From the NCBI GenBank assembly GCA_964579395.1, contig CAZOFT010000002.1, forward strand, positions 99,087 through 163,086: a stretch of 64,000 nt of DNA, read 5' to 3'. Position 1 is the stretch's first letter. Each line of letters begins with the position of its first letter. The DNA comes from JACOTV01 sp964579395. Lineage in GTDB: Bacteria; Patescibacteriota; Microgenomatia; UBA1406; GWC2-37-13. A model generated the notes under the pieces. The model was not told where the DNA came from and made no database searches. It saw only the letters and a list, made by a program, of their open reading frames with translations. The position numbers were made by a program, and so were the translations under genes. Positions 7,266 to 15,903 of the stretch are shown in pieces.

Positions 7266-9451
7266 TTGTTGTGTTTCAGAGTTATAACAAAAATACGATC
7301 CGTACTTTGGAAGTTATTATAAAAAATACGATTGCTATTTACAACCGGATGGAAGTTTTCCTCAACCGGCGTCAGGCTTTTCGGAAGGATTAATTCGAAG
7401 GTAAAGTCGTCGCTTGCTCCGCCCAACTGCTTTTGCAATATGAGCTGATAGGCCCCATCTTGCTGTGCCAGTTTTGTGGTAAGTGTATAGGTAATTTGCA
7501 GATAACGGGTTTCTTGCGGCTTGATGCTGGTGGGAAACGCAACGAGGGTGTAGCCGGCCTGGCGACTGAGGACATTTTCAATGGGCTGCGCGTTGTCTGT
7601 TGCTGATTCGACAATGCTGTTTCGGGGAAGGATGAGCTGCATGTACGTATCGTAGGTGCTGGGCGGATAGGCAATTTGTTGGGGGTCGTTGGTTAAGGTG
7701 ATGTTGAGCTGATTTCTGATCACGCCATCGTCTGAGATGGTTGTTTTGAGTGAGCGGTTCTGTTTGATGAGAAGGTTGTTGTAGTCGGGAGTAATGCCGG
7801 TCTGATAGATTCCCAACAGATCGACGATACAGTTTTGCGAGTCAACGACGCAGCGGGTAGGAATGAGTTGGCCGTCCCAATACAAGTCGGCAAAGGTTTC
7901 CTGCCCGGGGCCGGCAGTTAAAAATGCAAGATGCTTTTCCATAAAGAGTCTATCCAAAGTCGGCAGGAGTTTATCTGCCTGTCTGCTCGCCATGTAATGA
8001 AGCATTGCGGTCGTAAGCTCATTGTAAAACGTTTCATCTGATCCGGCTGCCGCCAGTTTTATCGGGAGAGAATCGGCGCTGAGCTTTTCATGACTGGTGG
8101 GAAGATATATGCTGCCTTCATCCAGAATTTCAGAAAGAGCAGTGTCTGTGACATACAAATAGCCGTCTATATCATTCACTTCACGCTCGTTTGCCAGAAG
8201 TGTTTGAATCGTTTGTGCGTTTCCGTCGAGTTGCGGTTCAGTGAGTGCCGTTTGGGTATTGAGAAATGACCGGTTGGCAAAGGTGCGCATAGACTCCGGC
8301 GCAGGGAGCGTGGTGGCAAGGGTTTGATCAAGCACCGTGGCAGGATACGTTTGCAGCGACACAACATGACCACCTTGCACTCGAACCAGGATGATCGCCT
8401 GCACAAGGCCACCGCCCGTTGTCAGCTGTCGATTGTTTGCAACAATGACTGCATAGGTGCGGCGGGAGTCTGCACCAAACACGCCGGGAATAGCGTCGGT
8501 AATGCGCGCATACCGTTGCAGCTGTACTTTTGTGTCGCTGAGACTGCTGAGAATAGTGCTTGCTGTGCCCAGAATCCATTCGGGTTGATTTAAAAGAGTA
8601 TCAATAGTTGATATGGTTTGCGAAAGCTCAGTTTGAGCAGATTTGATGGATGACTGAGGGGTGCTCTGTGCCACAAGCGTGTTGTGTATGAGTCGAGAGA
8701 GGTGGAGGTTGAGGCGTTGTTGCTGGCTGCGCAGACTGGTGATTGCGTCGTTTGTGTTGATCAGACTGTCTGCGGTGAGTCCAAGAGAAAACAAGAAAAA
8801 AAGCGGTCGTACTGGTTGGTAGAGTGCTGTTGCGGCGGAGTACGCCACTTCTGCATACTGTACATCCTGTCCGGTGACGCGGGCAAGGCGCACCCGCGCT
8901 GCGCCGTACAATGTGCCGATAATCAGTCCCATAAAGAGAAACCATAGTGCAAACACTGCCAATGCTATGCGTCGTTTGGATCGACGAAATGGGCGAATAA
9001 AGCGACTAGTAAACGGTTCTGCGGTGGGGGTTGTGCGACTAAGGACGACTTCAAACAGTACGGAATCATCATCGTGTGAGTAGGCAAACCAAACGAGTTG
9101 TTCTATCGTATTGTGATCTGCCTCATCACGCGGCAGCGATATCACTTTTATGTTTCTTGTCGGAAGTGTGTGTGCTTTTTTTGCGAGTGCTTGGGCGCGT
9201 TTGGTATCTCCGATCACGACATACATGAGTGGGGTAGCGGTGTATTCGGGAAGCTCTGCCGGTGGAATGCGTGAGTTGATGAGAAAGGACATTGCAAAGC
9301 TATCCGGGCGGGCGGGAAGTTGTCGGGCGTCTATCACCTCGGTCTCTTTCTGTTTTGCATACTCTTTCAAAACTCTGGTAAAACGGTGTGGCGTTTTTTC
9401 GACGACGAGAATGCGTTGGGTATCTGAGCTGGTTTCTACAACATACGACAT
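7262..9451 (-). CDS. DUF4012 membrane-anchored protein, 729 aa
   Basis: The N-terminal 150 residues are cytoplasmic and unrecognised. A single membrane segment (about residues 162-184, after a basic patch RPFRRSKRR) leads to a large outer region. That region contains the DUF4012 core, seen at about residues 325-370 as R-T-Y-A-V-I-V-A-N-N-R-Q-L-T-T-G-G. The family is widespread in Patescibacteria and some Gram-positives, is associated with the cell surface, and has no firm function. It is unusual to find it as the first gene ahead of rplY. Confidence 0.8.
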   Translation of the reverse strand: MSYVVETSSDTQRILVVEKTPHRFTRVLKEYAKQKETEVIDARQLPARPDSFAMSFLINSRIPPAELPEYTATPLMYVVIGDTKRAQALAKKAHTLPTRNIKVISLPRDEADHNTIEQLVWFAYSHDDDSVLFEVVLSRTTPTAEPFTSRFIRPFRRSKRRIALAVFALWFLFMGLIIGTLYGAARVRLARVTGQDVQYAEVAYSAATALYQPVRPLFFLFSLGLTADSLINTNDAITSLRSQQQRLNLHLSRLIHNTLVAQSTPQSSIKSAQTELSQTISTIDTLLNQPEWILGTASTILSSLSDTKVQLQRYARITDAIPGVFGADSRRTYAVIVANNRQLTTGGGLVQAIILVRVQGGHVVSLQTYPATVLDQTLATTLPAPESMRTFANRSFLNTQTALTEPQLDGNAQTIQTLLANEREVNDIDGYLYVTDTALSEILDEGSIYLPTSHEKLSADSLPIKLAAAGSDETFYNELTTAMLHYMASRQADKLLPTLDRLFMEKHLAFLTAGPGQETFADLYWDGQLIPTRCVVDSQNCIVDLLGIYQTGITPDYNNLLIKQNRSLKTTISDDGVIRNQLNITLTNDPQQIAYPPSTYDTYMQLILPRNSIVESATDNAQPIENVLSRQAGYTLVAFPTSIKPQETRYLQITYTLTTKLAQQDGAYQLILQKQLGGASDDFTFELILPKSLTPVEENFHPVVNSNRIFYNNFQSTDRIFVITLKHNK

Positions 9452-9526
9452 AAGAGGTGGTTTTGGCGCGTTTGCATGAGTACTTGCATATTATGTGCGC
9501 CTCTTTCTATATATACTATTCTACTT

Positions 9527-9532
9527 TATAAT
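9527..9532 (+). promoter_or_regulatory. -10 hexamer, leaderless
   Basis: TATAAT, then six bases, then the ATG of the cytidylyltransferase gene. A standard start site would fall on the A of the ATG. Confidence 0.55.
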
Positions 9533-9538
9533 GCGCTT

Positions 9539-10048
9539 ATGAGCGTAAAAAGAAGTCCGGCGACGATACTAGCGTATGATGATGCGTTTGAAAAAAGCTA
9601 CGCGGCATTTCGCAAGAAGCAGTCGGGAAAGCGATATGTGTTGGTTGGAGGGTGTTTTGACATTCTGCACATCGGACATGTACGGTTTCTTGAGGAGGCT
9701 GCCAAACAGGGTGACATTGTGATAGTGTCACTCGAATCTGACGGGTTTATTCAGACCGCCAAGCATCGTACGCCGGTGCATAATCAAGAGATGCGTGCGA
9801 TGATCCTGTCTGCATGTCGATATGTCGACCTGATTGTCACGTTGCCACACCTTGTCAGTAATGATCAGTATGATACGATGGTGCGGGCGATTGCTCCTGA
9901 TGTGATTGCGATTACCGGAGCAGATCCCGGACAAGTGCACAAAGAACGCCAGGCTCAAATGCTTGGGATAGAGGTGGTTCCTGTGGTGAACCTGATTACG
10001 AATTATTCCACAACCAAAATTCTAGATGAGATTATTTCTCGCGATTGA
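9539..10048 (+). CDS. Cytidylyltransferase-family nucleotidyltransferase
   Basis: Small Rossmann-type nucleotidyltransferase related to glycerol-3-phosphate cytidylyltransferase and the RfaE/HldE C-terminal domain. The signature G-G-C-F-D-I-L-H-I-G-H occurs near residue 30 (the H.GH nucleotide-binding motif). The C-terminal S-T-T-K-I motif corresponds to the family (I/R)STT.I element. It transfers a nucleotidyl group to a phosphorylated alcohol or sugar, but the substrate cannot be read from sequence. The start was chosen because of the TATAAT six bases upstream; an in-frame ATG 63 bases further upstream would precede the promoter. Its end overlaps the next gene by 23 bases. Confidence 0.82.
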   Translation: MSVKRSPATILAYDDAFEKSYAAFRKKQSGKRYVLVGGCFDILHIGHVRFLEEAAKQGDIVIVSLESDGFIQTAKHRTPVHNQEMRAMILSACRYVDLIVTLPHLVSNDQYDTMVRAIAPDVIAITGADPGQVHKERQAQMLGIEVVPVVNLITNYSTTKILDEIISRD

Positions 10049-10580
10049 GCTGCCTGAAGCGGCGAAAAAACGGTACGCAAAAGAGTTGCAGATATTGCAT
10101 AAAGACTATCCATACTTTCAATGGATGGATCCTGCACGCTATCATATCACGCTCTTTTTCTTCGGCGAACTGGAATCAAGCGCAGAGCTTGAAAAGCAGA
10201 TTGAGCAGCTTGTGTATGAAGCAGATTGCAAGCCGTTTCATTTGTTTGGGTTTGCTGCCGATCTGTTTATGCGCGGCAAGCTTTTGATATATGCCAACTT
10301 TCACACCTGTAAGCCGCTGCAGGACCTGGTGTTTTTTATGAAGCCAAAGTTAAAACTCTATGAAGAAATGGATCAGTTTATTCCTCATATGACGATTGCA
10401 ACCTACAAAATCCCGAGCAAACAACAGTATTTGCTTATCCGAAAAAAACTGCAGCAGATGCGCTTTGATGTAGAGTTTCCGGTTGCCGATTTGGTGCTTT
10501 ATGAAGCAGCAACAGAAGAGGGGAAGTCGGTATATAAAGAAGTTCGACGCTTCCCTCTTGAGCCTGAGCTTGAGGAGTGA
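10026..10580 (+). CDS. thpR: RNA 2',3'-cyclic phosphodiesterase (2H superfamily, ThpR-like)
   Basis: 2H phosphoesterase with the two H.T. motifs: H-I-T-L at about residues 40-43 and H-M-T-I at about 122-125. The N-terminus MRLFLAIELP is typical. The family hydrolyses 2',3'-cyclic phosphates at RNA ends and can reverse 2'-5' ligation. Length (184) is normal. It overlaps the preceding nucleotidyltransferase, so the two are co-transcribed. Confidence 0.9.
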   Translation: MRLFLAIELPEAAKKRYAKELQILHKDYPYFQWMDPARYHITLFFFGELESSAELEKQIEQLVYEADCKPFHLFGFAADLFMRGKLLIYANFHTCKPLQDLVFFMKPKLKLYEEMDQFIPHMTIATYKIPSKQQYLLIRKKLQQMRFDVEFPVADLVLYEAATEEGKSVYKEVRRFPLEPELEE

Positions 10581-10677
10581 TCAGCACAATCACGCTTGCA
10601 TTGCGTGGATTGAGGATATATAGTGACAATCAAGCATGAGGGGGTATGATTCATGCACACATTTCGGGAATCGGCCT

Positions 10678-10878
10678 ATGGCACGTAAAACGAAAAAACA
10701 AAAACAACTCACAGAAAAGCGTCAGACCGTGCAAAAAAGCACGCAGTCTTCTACTCACGACGCTGAAGCTGCCTACTTTCGCCATGACGTGCGCAAAAGC
10801 GCCATCATTATCGCAGCTATCATTACGCTTGAAATCATTATCTATTTTGGTACGATGAAGTATCGGTTTTTTACTTAA
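10678..10878 (+). CDS. Small membrane protein, 66 aa
   Basis: A Lys/Gln/Thr-rich N-terminus (M-A-R-K-T-K-K-Q-K-Q) is followed by one hydrophobic segment (about residues 40-58) and a short tail. The family is unknown. I prefer the ATG that begins the basic stretch; an in-frame ATG 42 bases upstream is possible. A TATGAT hexamer lies about 30 bases before the chosen start. It is followed within 32 bases by the zinc-ribbon gene. Confidence 0.6.
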   Translation: MARKTKKQKQLTEKRQTVQKSTQSSTHDAEAAYFRHDVRKSAIIIAAIITLEIIIYFGTMKYRFFT

Positions 10879-10893
10879 TTAACCGTATTTGAG

Positions 10894-10900
10894 AGGAGGT
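10894..10900 (+). promoter_or_regulatory. Canonical Shine-Dalgarno of the zinc-ribbon gene
   Basis: AGGAGGT with nine bases to the ATG. It is the clearest ribosome binding site in the window and contrasts with most other genes, which have none. Confidence 0.75.
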
Positions 10901-10909
10901 GAGCTGAGC

Positions 10910-11053
10910 ATGACACAAATGTATTGCGTAAAATGTAAAGCGAAAAAAGAAGTATCGAATCCTGAGCACGTTACCATGAAAAATGGTAAACCGGCCATGA
11001 AAGCGACTTGTCCTGATTGCGGAACCGGAATGTATAAGATCGGATCCAAGTAA
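10910..11053 (+). CDS. DUF5679-type zinc-ribbon microprotein, 47 aa
   Basis: Two Cys pairs (M-Y-C-V-K-C near residues 4-9 and T-C-P-D-C-G near 34-39) flank a short basic segment with T-M-K-N-G-K-P. This is the layout of the small DUF5679 zinc ribbons common in Patescibacteria. Function is unknown; a nucleic-acid or ribosome contact is a guess. The gene has a textbook ribosome binding site and is closed by a strong terminator. Confidence 0.8.
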   Translation: MTQMYCVKCKAKKEVSNPEHVTMKNGKPAMKATCPDCGTGMYKIGSK

Positions 11054-11078
11054 TCCTATTCGTTTTGTAAACACACAT

Positions 11079-11111
11079 CAAACAAAAGCCTAGATTCTAG
11101 GCTTTTGTTTG
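11079..11111. terminator. Strong bidirectional-type intrinsic terminator
   Basis: A perfect 15-base stem (arms CAAACAAAAGCCTAG and CTAGGCTTTTGTTTG) with a 3-base loop. The descending arm is T-rich and followed by TGTT. It ends the zinc-ribbon transcription unit. Confidence 0.85.
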
Positions 11112-11224
11112 TGTTACTGCAATTCATGCTCGCTCATCAGAAAATATTGCCACTTGTTTTCCCCAAAAACAATCGCTACTATTGTTGATATCATTCCATT
11201 ATTAGTAGTCATCTTACCCACGTC

Positions 11225-12373
11225 ATGTCAAAGAAAATCGTTCTGCTTGTAGCATCTGCGTTGTTTTTGTTCACCGGCACACTATCCTTCTCCATGACCA
11301 CGGAGCGACCGATCTCAGAAATCATCAAAGGAACCCCCAGTGCGCCAAAATTGAATCCGGATGGAACTGTTGCGGAAGGTCCAGCTACTGAAGCATGTCC
11401 GTTAAACGGAAAGCTCTACAGTAAAGAGCGTAAAGCGATCTGGGAGTCGCGCCGACCGATGGGTGTTATGATTGAAAACCATACCGAGTCACGACCGCAG
11501 TCAGGACTGTCTAGTGCAGATGTGGTGTATGAAGTGGTTGCAGAAGGTGGCATAACTCGTTTCCTGTCGTTGTTTTACTGTAATGATGCCAAATACATCG
11601 GGCCGGTACGATCTGCCCGTATATATTTTGTTCGCCTGCTGCAGGGATATGGAAATCATCCGCTCTATGCTCATGTGGGTGGCGCAAACACGCCGGGTCC
11701 TGCAGATGCGCTTGGTGAGATTGCCGACCTTGGATGGGATCATTACAACGATCTGAATCAGTTTGCTGTGCCATTTCCGTACTACTACCGTGATTATGAT
11801 CGTCTCCCAGGTGTAGCTACAGAGCACACTATGTATTCATCAACGACCAAACTATTTGAGTACGCTGCAAAAAATCGTAAACTTTCCAACAAGGACGAGG
11901 ATGGTGTGGCTTGGGATAAGAATTTCACCCCTTGGAAGTTTGCAGATGGCAAGGCTGCTTCTTCACCTGATGCTGCAACAATTTCTTATAACTTCTGGTC
12001 TAAGTTTGACGGAGACAACTACGCAGTAAGCTGGAAATATGATCCAACCACCAATACCTATGCACGATCAAATGGAGGCGCTCCCCACCTGGATAAAAAC
12101 ACTGGCAAAGCAATCGCTGTAAGCAATGTTGTCACTATGTTTGCCGATGAGTCGCCGGCGAACGATGGATATGAAGGCGGACATATGCTGTATGATGTTG
12201 TCGGTTCAGGAAAGGCGATCATTTTCCAAAACGGAACAGCGCAGACCGCCACCTGGAGTAAGCCCGACGATACTGACATGGTCACCTTTAAAGTCGGTGG
12301 CAAGGAAGTTGAATTCGCCCGCGGTGAGATCTGGGTGTCCGTCTTGCCCACTGGTAATAGCGTCAGCTACTGA
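11225..12373 (+). CDS. Secreted DUF3048-domain protein
   Basis: An N-terminal signal peptide or membrane anchor (about residues 4-22) is followed by a short linker and the DUF3048 domain. Recognisable segments are R-P-M-G-V-M-I-E-N-H near residue 80, G-P-V-R-S-A-R-I-Y near 125 and Y-A-H-V-G-G. The C-terminal portion has the family's Y-D-V-V-G-S-G-K-A element. This is the YerB-like family of bacterial lipoprotein/secreted proteins of unknown function. It stands alone between the terminator and the next promoter. Confidence 0.85.
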   Translation: MSKKIVLLVASALFLFTGTLSFSMTTERPISEIIKGTPSAPKLNPDGTVAEGPATEACPLNGKLYSKERKAIWESRRPMGVMIENHTESRPQSGLSSADVVYEVVAEGGITRFLSLFYCNDAKYIGPVRSARIYFVRLLQGYGNHPLYAHVGGANTPGPADALGEIADLGWDHYNDLNQFAVPFPYYYRDYDRLPGVATEHTMYSSTTKLFEYAAKNRKLSNKDEDGVAWDKNFTPWKFADGKAASSPDAATISYNFWSKFDGDNYAVSWKYDPTTNTYARSNGGAPHLDKNTGKAIAVSNVVTMFADESPANDGYEGGHMLYDVVGSGKAIIFQNGTAQTATWSKPDDTDMVTFKVGGKEVEFARGEIWVSVLPTGNSVSY

Positions 12374-12388
12374 TTTTGTTGCAAAGAA

Positions 12389-12416
12389 TTGAACTATCTT
12401 TCCAACGTGCTATACT
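12389..12416 (+). promoter_or_regulatory. Promoter of the winged-helix gene, leaderless
   Basis: TTGAAC, 16 bases, then TATACT preceded by TGC (extended -10). The ATG begins six bases after the hexamer. Confidence 0.6.
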
Positions 12417-12422
12417 GTAGGC

Positions 12423-12998
12423 ATGTTGGACTATCTGATTGCTTCCAAGACGCGACTGAAAATACTGCGACTCTTTTATCAGGATCCTGCCTCCCAACAT
12501 TATCTTCGTGAGATTGTCCGTCTGATTGACGAGGAAGTAAATGCCGTCAAACGCGAGTTGGATATTCTTGATAAAGCCAAAGTCCTCAACAAAGAAAAGC
12601 GCCTGAATAAGGTGTTTTATACTCTAAACCCCAAATACATTCTCTATGAAGAGTTTCTGCGTATTTTTGCCAAAGACAACGAGCTTGCCCGGCAGCTTCT
12701 TATAATGTCCAGCAAACTGGGCAAGTTGAAATATGTTGCTGTATCTTTGAAGTATGCAAAAAAACAGATCATACGCGATGACGAGGTGTATGTGTTGTTT
12801 GTCGGGACAGTCGTGGTGCCTGAGGTGGAAGCACTATTGGGGTCAATTGAAAAAACATTCGGGCGCTCCATCAATTTTACCGTGATGAATGATGATGAGC
12901 TGCAGTTTCGAAAGCGCAATAACGACCCCTTTTTATGGCAGTTTCTTCGCACGCCAAAAGTCATGCTCGTTGGGCTTGAAGAAGATCTGATGAAGTAG
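12423..12998 (+). CDS. Winged-helix regulator with a nucleotidyltransferase-like C-terminal domain
   Basis: Residues about 1-75 form a winged helix (K-T-R-L-K-I-L-R-L-F, then E-V-N-A-V-K-R-E-L-D-I-L as the recognition helix region). After a helical linker, residues about 120-185 resemble the minimal nucleotidyltransferase fold seen in similar Patescibacteria regulators, but without the G-S.....D-x-D catalytic motif. This suggests a non-catalytic ligand-sensing domain. It is followed by secD after 25 bases. Target genes are unknown. Confidence 0.65.
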   Translation: MLDYLIASKTRLKILRLFYQDPASQHYLREIVRLIDEEVNAVKRELDILDKAKVLNKEKRLNKVFYTLNPKYILYEEFLRIFAKDNELARQLLIMSSKLGKLKYVAVSLKYAKKQIIRDDEVYVLFVGTVVVPEVEALLGSIEKTFGRSINFTVMNDDELQFRKRNNDPFLWQFLRTPKVMLVGLEEDLMK

Positions 12999-13023
12999 TA
13001 CCATATCCTCACATCAGTTTCTT

Positions 13024-14382
13024 ATGAACACAGTTTTTAAACGCATCTTCATCGTACTTGGGCTCATTCTTCTTGTATGGAGCGTCATTCCTCAGGCTAT
13101 TCATATCCCGCTTCAGAAAGACAAACAAGGCAAAGTAAGCAAAGAAGTGGTTGTTCCGCCGTTGGCAATAGATGTAAATGTCTTTGGTCTTCGCATACAA
13201 AAAGCGTTTAAGACACAGTTCGGGCTTGACCTGCAAGGAGGGACGCATTTGGTCTTTGAGACCGATGTTGCCAAAGTAAAAGAGGCTGATTTGCAGGACG
13301 CGCTGCAGTCCTCACGCGACATCATAGAGCGTCGTGTAAATCTGTTTGGCGTAGCTGAACCGACCGTACAGACCGTGCGCTCGGGTAAAAACTATCGCAT
13401 TACCGTAGATCTTCCGGGAATCACAAATACCGCAGATGCGGTCAAGCTGATCGGTCAGACTGCACAGCTTTCATTTCGAGAAGAAGCGATTGTTCCGCCT
13501 GAGATTGCTACACAAAACGCAGGGCTACGCGTGTTTAACCCAAACCCGGCACTTGAAGGAAAAGACATAAAAAAAGCAACGGTTGTGTATGACCAGCAAA
13601 ATGGAACCCCGCAAGTATCTCTAGAGTTCAGTGATGCCGGTAAGAAAAAATTTGCTGATCTGACGACAAAAAATGTAGGAAAGAGTATCGGTATCTTCCT
13701 TGATCAACAGGTACTCTCTGCGCCGACTGTGCAGCAGCCGATATTGCAGGGAAATGCGGTCATTTCGGGATCTTTTACCGTTGATCAGGCAAAGGCGCTT
13801 GCGGTAGCAATTAACTCTGGTGCGTTGCCAGTTCCGATCAAACTAATTGAACAAAAGCAAATAGGCCCGACGCTGGGTGCATCTGAAATTCAAAAAAGTA
13901 TTTTTGCCGGATTGGTTGGGTTGACCGCAGTGATGGCATTTATGATTATCTACTATGGTCGTCTGGGCATAATCGCTTGTCTGGGGTTGATCTTGTACGC
14001 ACTATTGTCGCTGTCGCTCTTTCGCGCGATTCCGATCACCCTCACCCTCTCGGGTATTGCCGGATTTATCCTCTCAGTTGGCATGGCGGTGGACACAAAT
14101 ATTCTTATTTTTGAGCGCATCAAAGAAGAAAAACGAAGTGGTAGTGACCACGATACTGCAGTGCGCCTTGGGTTTGGTCGTGCGATTGACGCGATTAAAG
14201 ATGCAAATATCACCACGATATCTGTTGCATTCATCTTGTTTAATCCTCTCAACTGGGAGTTTTTACCGCAGTTCGGTTTGGTTCGCGGGTTTGCTCTGAC
14301 GCTTTTGATCGGTGTTGCTATGAGTTTGTTCACTGGCATTGTTATTACCAAGCGCCTCATTCAGTTGTTATATAAAGAATAG
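13024..14382 (+). CDS. secD: Protein translocase subunit SecD
   Basis: SecD works with SecF to pull secreted proteins through SecYEG using the ion gradient. It has an N-terminal membrane segment, then the D-L-Q-G-G-T-H-L-V motif. The P1 head domain has a periplasmic/extracellular ferredoxin-like fold. A block of five C-terminal membrane segments follows and contains G-A-S-E-I-Q-K-S and the G-M-A-V-D-T-N-I-L-I-F-E-R motif. At 452 residues it is shorter than the E. coli protein, as is common in small genomes. secF starts four bases after its stop. Confidence 0.95.
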   Translation: MNTVFKRIFIVLGLILLVWSVIPQAIHIPLQKDKQGKVSKEVVVPPLAIDVNVFGLRIQKAFKTQFGLDLQGGTHLVFETDVAKVKEADLQDALQSSRDIIERRVNLFGVAEPTVQTVRSGKNYRITVDLPGITNTADAVKLIGQTAQLSFREEAIVPPEIATQNAGLRVFNPNPALEGKDIKKATVVYDQQNGTPQVSLEFSDAGKKKFADLTTKNVGKSIGIFLDQQVLSAPTVQQPILQGNAVISGSFTVDQAKALAVAINSGALPVPIKLIEQKQIGPTLGASEIQKSIFAGLVGLTAVMAFMIIYYGRLGIIACLGLILYALLSLSLFRAIPITLTLSGIAGFILSVGMAVDTNILIFERIKEEKRSGSDHDTAVRLGFGRAIDAIKDANITTISVAFILFNPLNWEFLPQFGLVRGFALTLLIGVAMSLFTGIVITKRLIQLLYKE

Positions 14383-14386
14383 TTTT

Positions 14387-15262
14387 ATGGTTCAGTTTTA
14401 TAAATATCGGTTTGTGTATCTTGCCATTTCGACAATCGTCTTGTTGGTGGGTTTGATCTCGATTTTGCGCTTTGGATACCATTTCTCAATCGACTTTGTC
14501 GGCGGAACGACATTGGAATATAAGATGAGTAAAACAGTTACTGAACAGCAAGTGCGGTCGCTTTTGAAGACCTTTCCCAGCGAAAAAAAGGAAATACAAG
14601 TAAAAGATAAGACATTATTGATTCGACTTGATGCACAAAAAGCGGGGAATGAAGATGCGATTACTGACGCAATAAAAAAGGAACTGGATCCAAAACTCGT
14701 TGTGCTACAAGGACAGACAGTCGGGCCGACTCTCGGTGCTGAGACGATCAAAAAGACCTTAATTGCGGCGCTTCTGGGTGTTGGGGTAATTTTTGCCTAT
14801 ATTGCATTTGCGTTTAAGGGAGTGCGATTTGCTGCTGCAGCAATAGTTGCGCTCTTTCACGACATGGCAGTAGTGCTGGGTGTGTATTCACTGTTTAGCT
14901 ATTTCTTCGGTGCTGAGTTTGACACACTCTTTGTCACGGCACTGTTGACCACAATGAGTTTTTCAGTGCACGACACGATCATTATTTTTGATAAGATCCG
15001 TGAACTCCGTCGCTATGATCGCAGCTCAAGCGTGGAGGGTTTGGCAGATCATGCACTGGTACAGACACTTACCCGATCGGTTAATAATTCGATGACCATT
15101 ATTTTCATGCTTCTTGCACTGACTCTAATGGGAGGTACAACCATACGCTTTTTTGTCATGGCGCTTCTTATCGGCACTATTACCGGCACGTATTCATCGC
15201 CGTTTGTGGCAACTCCCGTCTGGGTCTTTCTGGAAAAACGAGCACGAAAAGGAGGAAAATGA
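14387..15262 (+). CDS. secF: Protein translocase subunit SecF
   Basis: Six-TM SecF with the characteristic F-S-I-D-F-V-G-G-T motif near residue 35 and F-S-V-H-D-T-I-I-I-F-D-K-I-R-E near 190. I chose the ATG just after the secD stop (M-V-Q-F-Y-K-Y-R), giving 291 residues. The frame is open further upstream inside secD, but that would add residues with no family support. It overlaps the following hydrolase by four bases. Confidence 0.95.
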   Translation: MVQFYKYRFVYLAISTIVLLVGLISILRFGYHFSIDFVGGTTLEYKMSKTVTEQQVRSLLKTFPSEKKEIQVKDKTLLIRLDAQKAGNEDAITDAIKKELDPKLVVLQGQTVGPTLGAETIKKTLIAALLGVGVIFAYIAFAFKGVRFAAAAIVALFHDMAVVLGVYSLFSYFFGAEFDTLFVTALLTTMSFSVHDTIIIFDKIRELRRYDRSSSVEGLADHALVQTLTRSVNNSMTIIFMLLALTLMGGTTIRFFVMALLIGTITGTYSSPFVATPVWVFLEKRARKGGK

Positions 15263-15903
15263 ACATCCAAACGTATCGTGTCGGCAGCATGCAGGCAAAC
15301 TGTTATCTGCTGACAGAAGAACAAGACGCAGTGATTATTGATCCGGGTGATGATGCTGACTTTTTGCTTGAGGAGATTTCCAGACATAATTTACGAGTGC
15401 ACGCACTTATAGCTACCCACGGACATTTCGATCATCTGATGGCTGCCGGCGAGCTACAGATGGCACTACAGGCACCATTTTTTCTCCATCCCAAAGACAC
15501 ATTTTTGCTCGATCGTGTTGAAGAAACAGCCAGGCACTTTTTGGGATTCGAACCGTATGTGATAAAGCCACAAAAGGTCTCGCACATGCCGCTTGGCAGC
15601 TGGTCAGTAGGCCCCTTTAAATGGGAAGTTTTACATACTCCTGGTCATACACCGGGCAGCATATGTTTGTACAGCAAGTCAGACGGGCATGTGATAGTCG
15701 GCGATGTCCTGTTTGCCGGAGGTGGAATCGGACGCTATGATTTCTCCTACTCAGATAAAGTGAAGTTGTTTCAGTCCATTGAGAATCTTGCAACGCGGTT
15801 GCCGGGAGAAACGACACTGTATAGTGGCCATGGAGACGAAAGCATACTGGAGGATGAAGTGCGTTTATTACGGATTCAAGGCATTATTCCGGCCGCTCAT
15901 TAA
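15259..15903 (+). CDS. MBL-fold metallo-hydrolase (glyoxalase II-like)
   Basis: The metal-binding motif T-H-G-H-F-D-H-L is near residue 53. Further conserved elements are H-T-P-G-H-T-P-G near 131-138, V-G-D-V-L-F-A-G and a C-terminal Y-S-G-H-G. The layout matches small hydroxyacylglutathione hydrolase-like enzymes; the thioester substrate is uncertain because glutathione is not expected here. Its start overlaps the secF stop (ATGA), preceded by GGAGG inside the secF end. Its 3' end overlaps the convergent cca gene by 20 bases. Confidence 0.88.
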   Translation: MNIQTYRVGSMQANCYLLTEEQDAVIIDPGDDADFLLEEISRHNLRVHALIATHGHFDHLMAAGELQMALQAPFFLHPKDTFLLDRVEETARHFLGFEPYVIKPQKVSHMPLGSWSVGPFKWEVLHTPGHTPGSICLYSKSDGHVIVGDVLFAGGGIGRYDFSYSDKVKLFQSIENLATRLPGETTLYSGHGDESILEDEVRLLRIQGIIPAAH

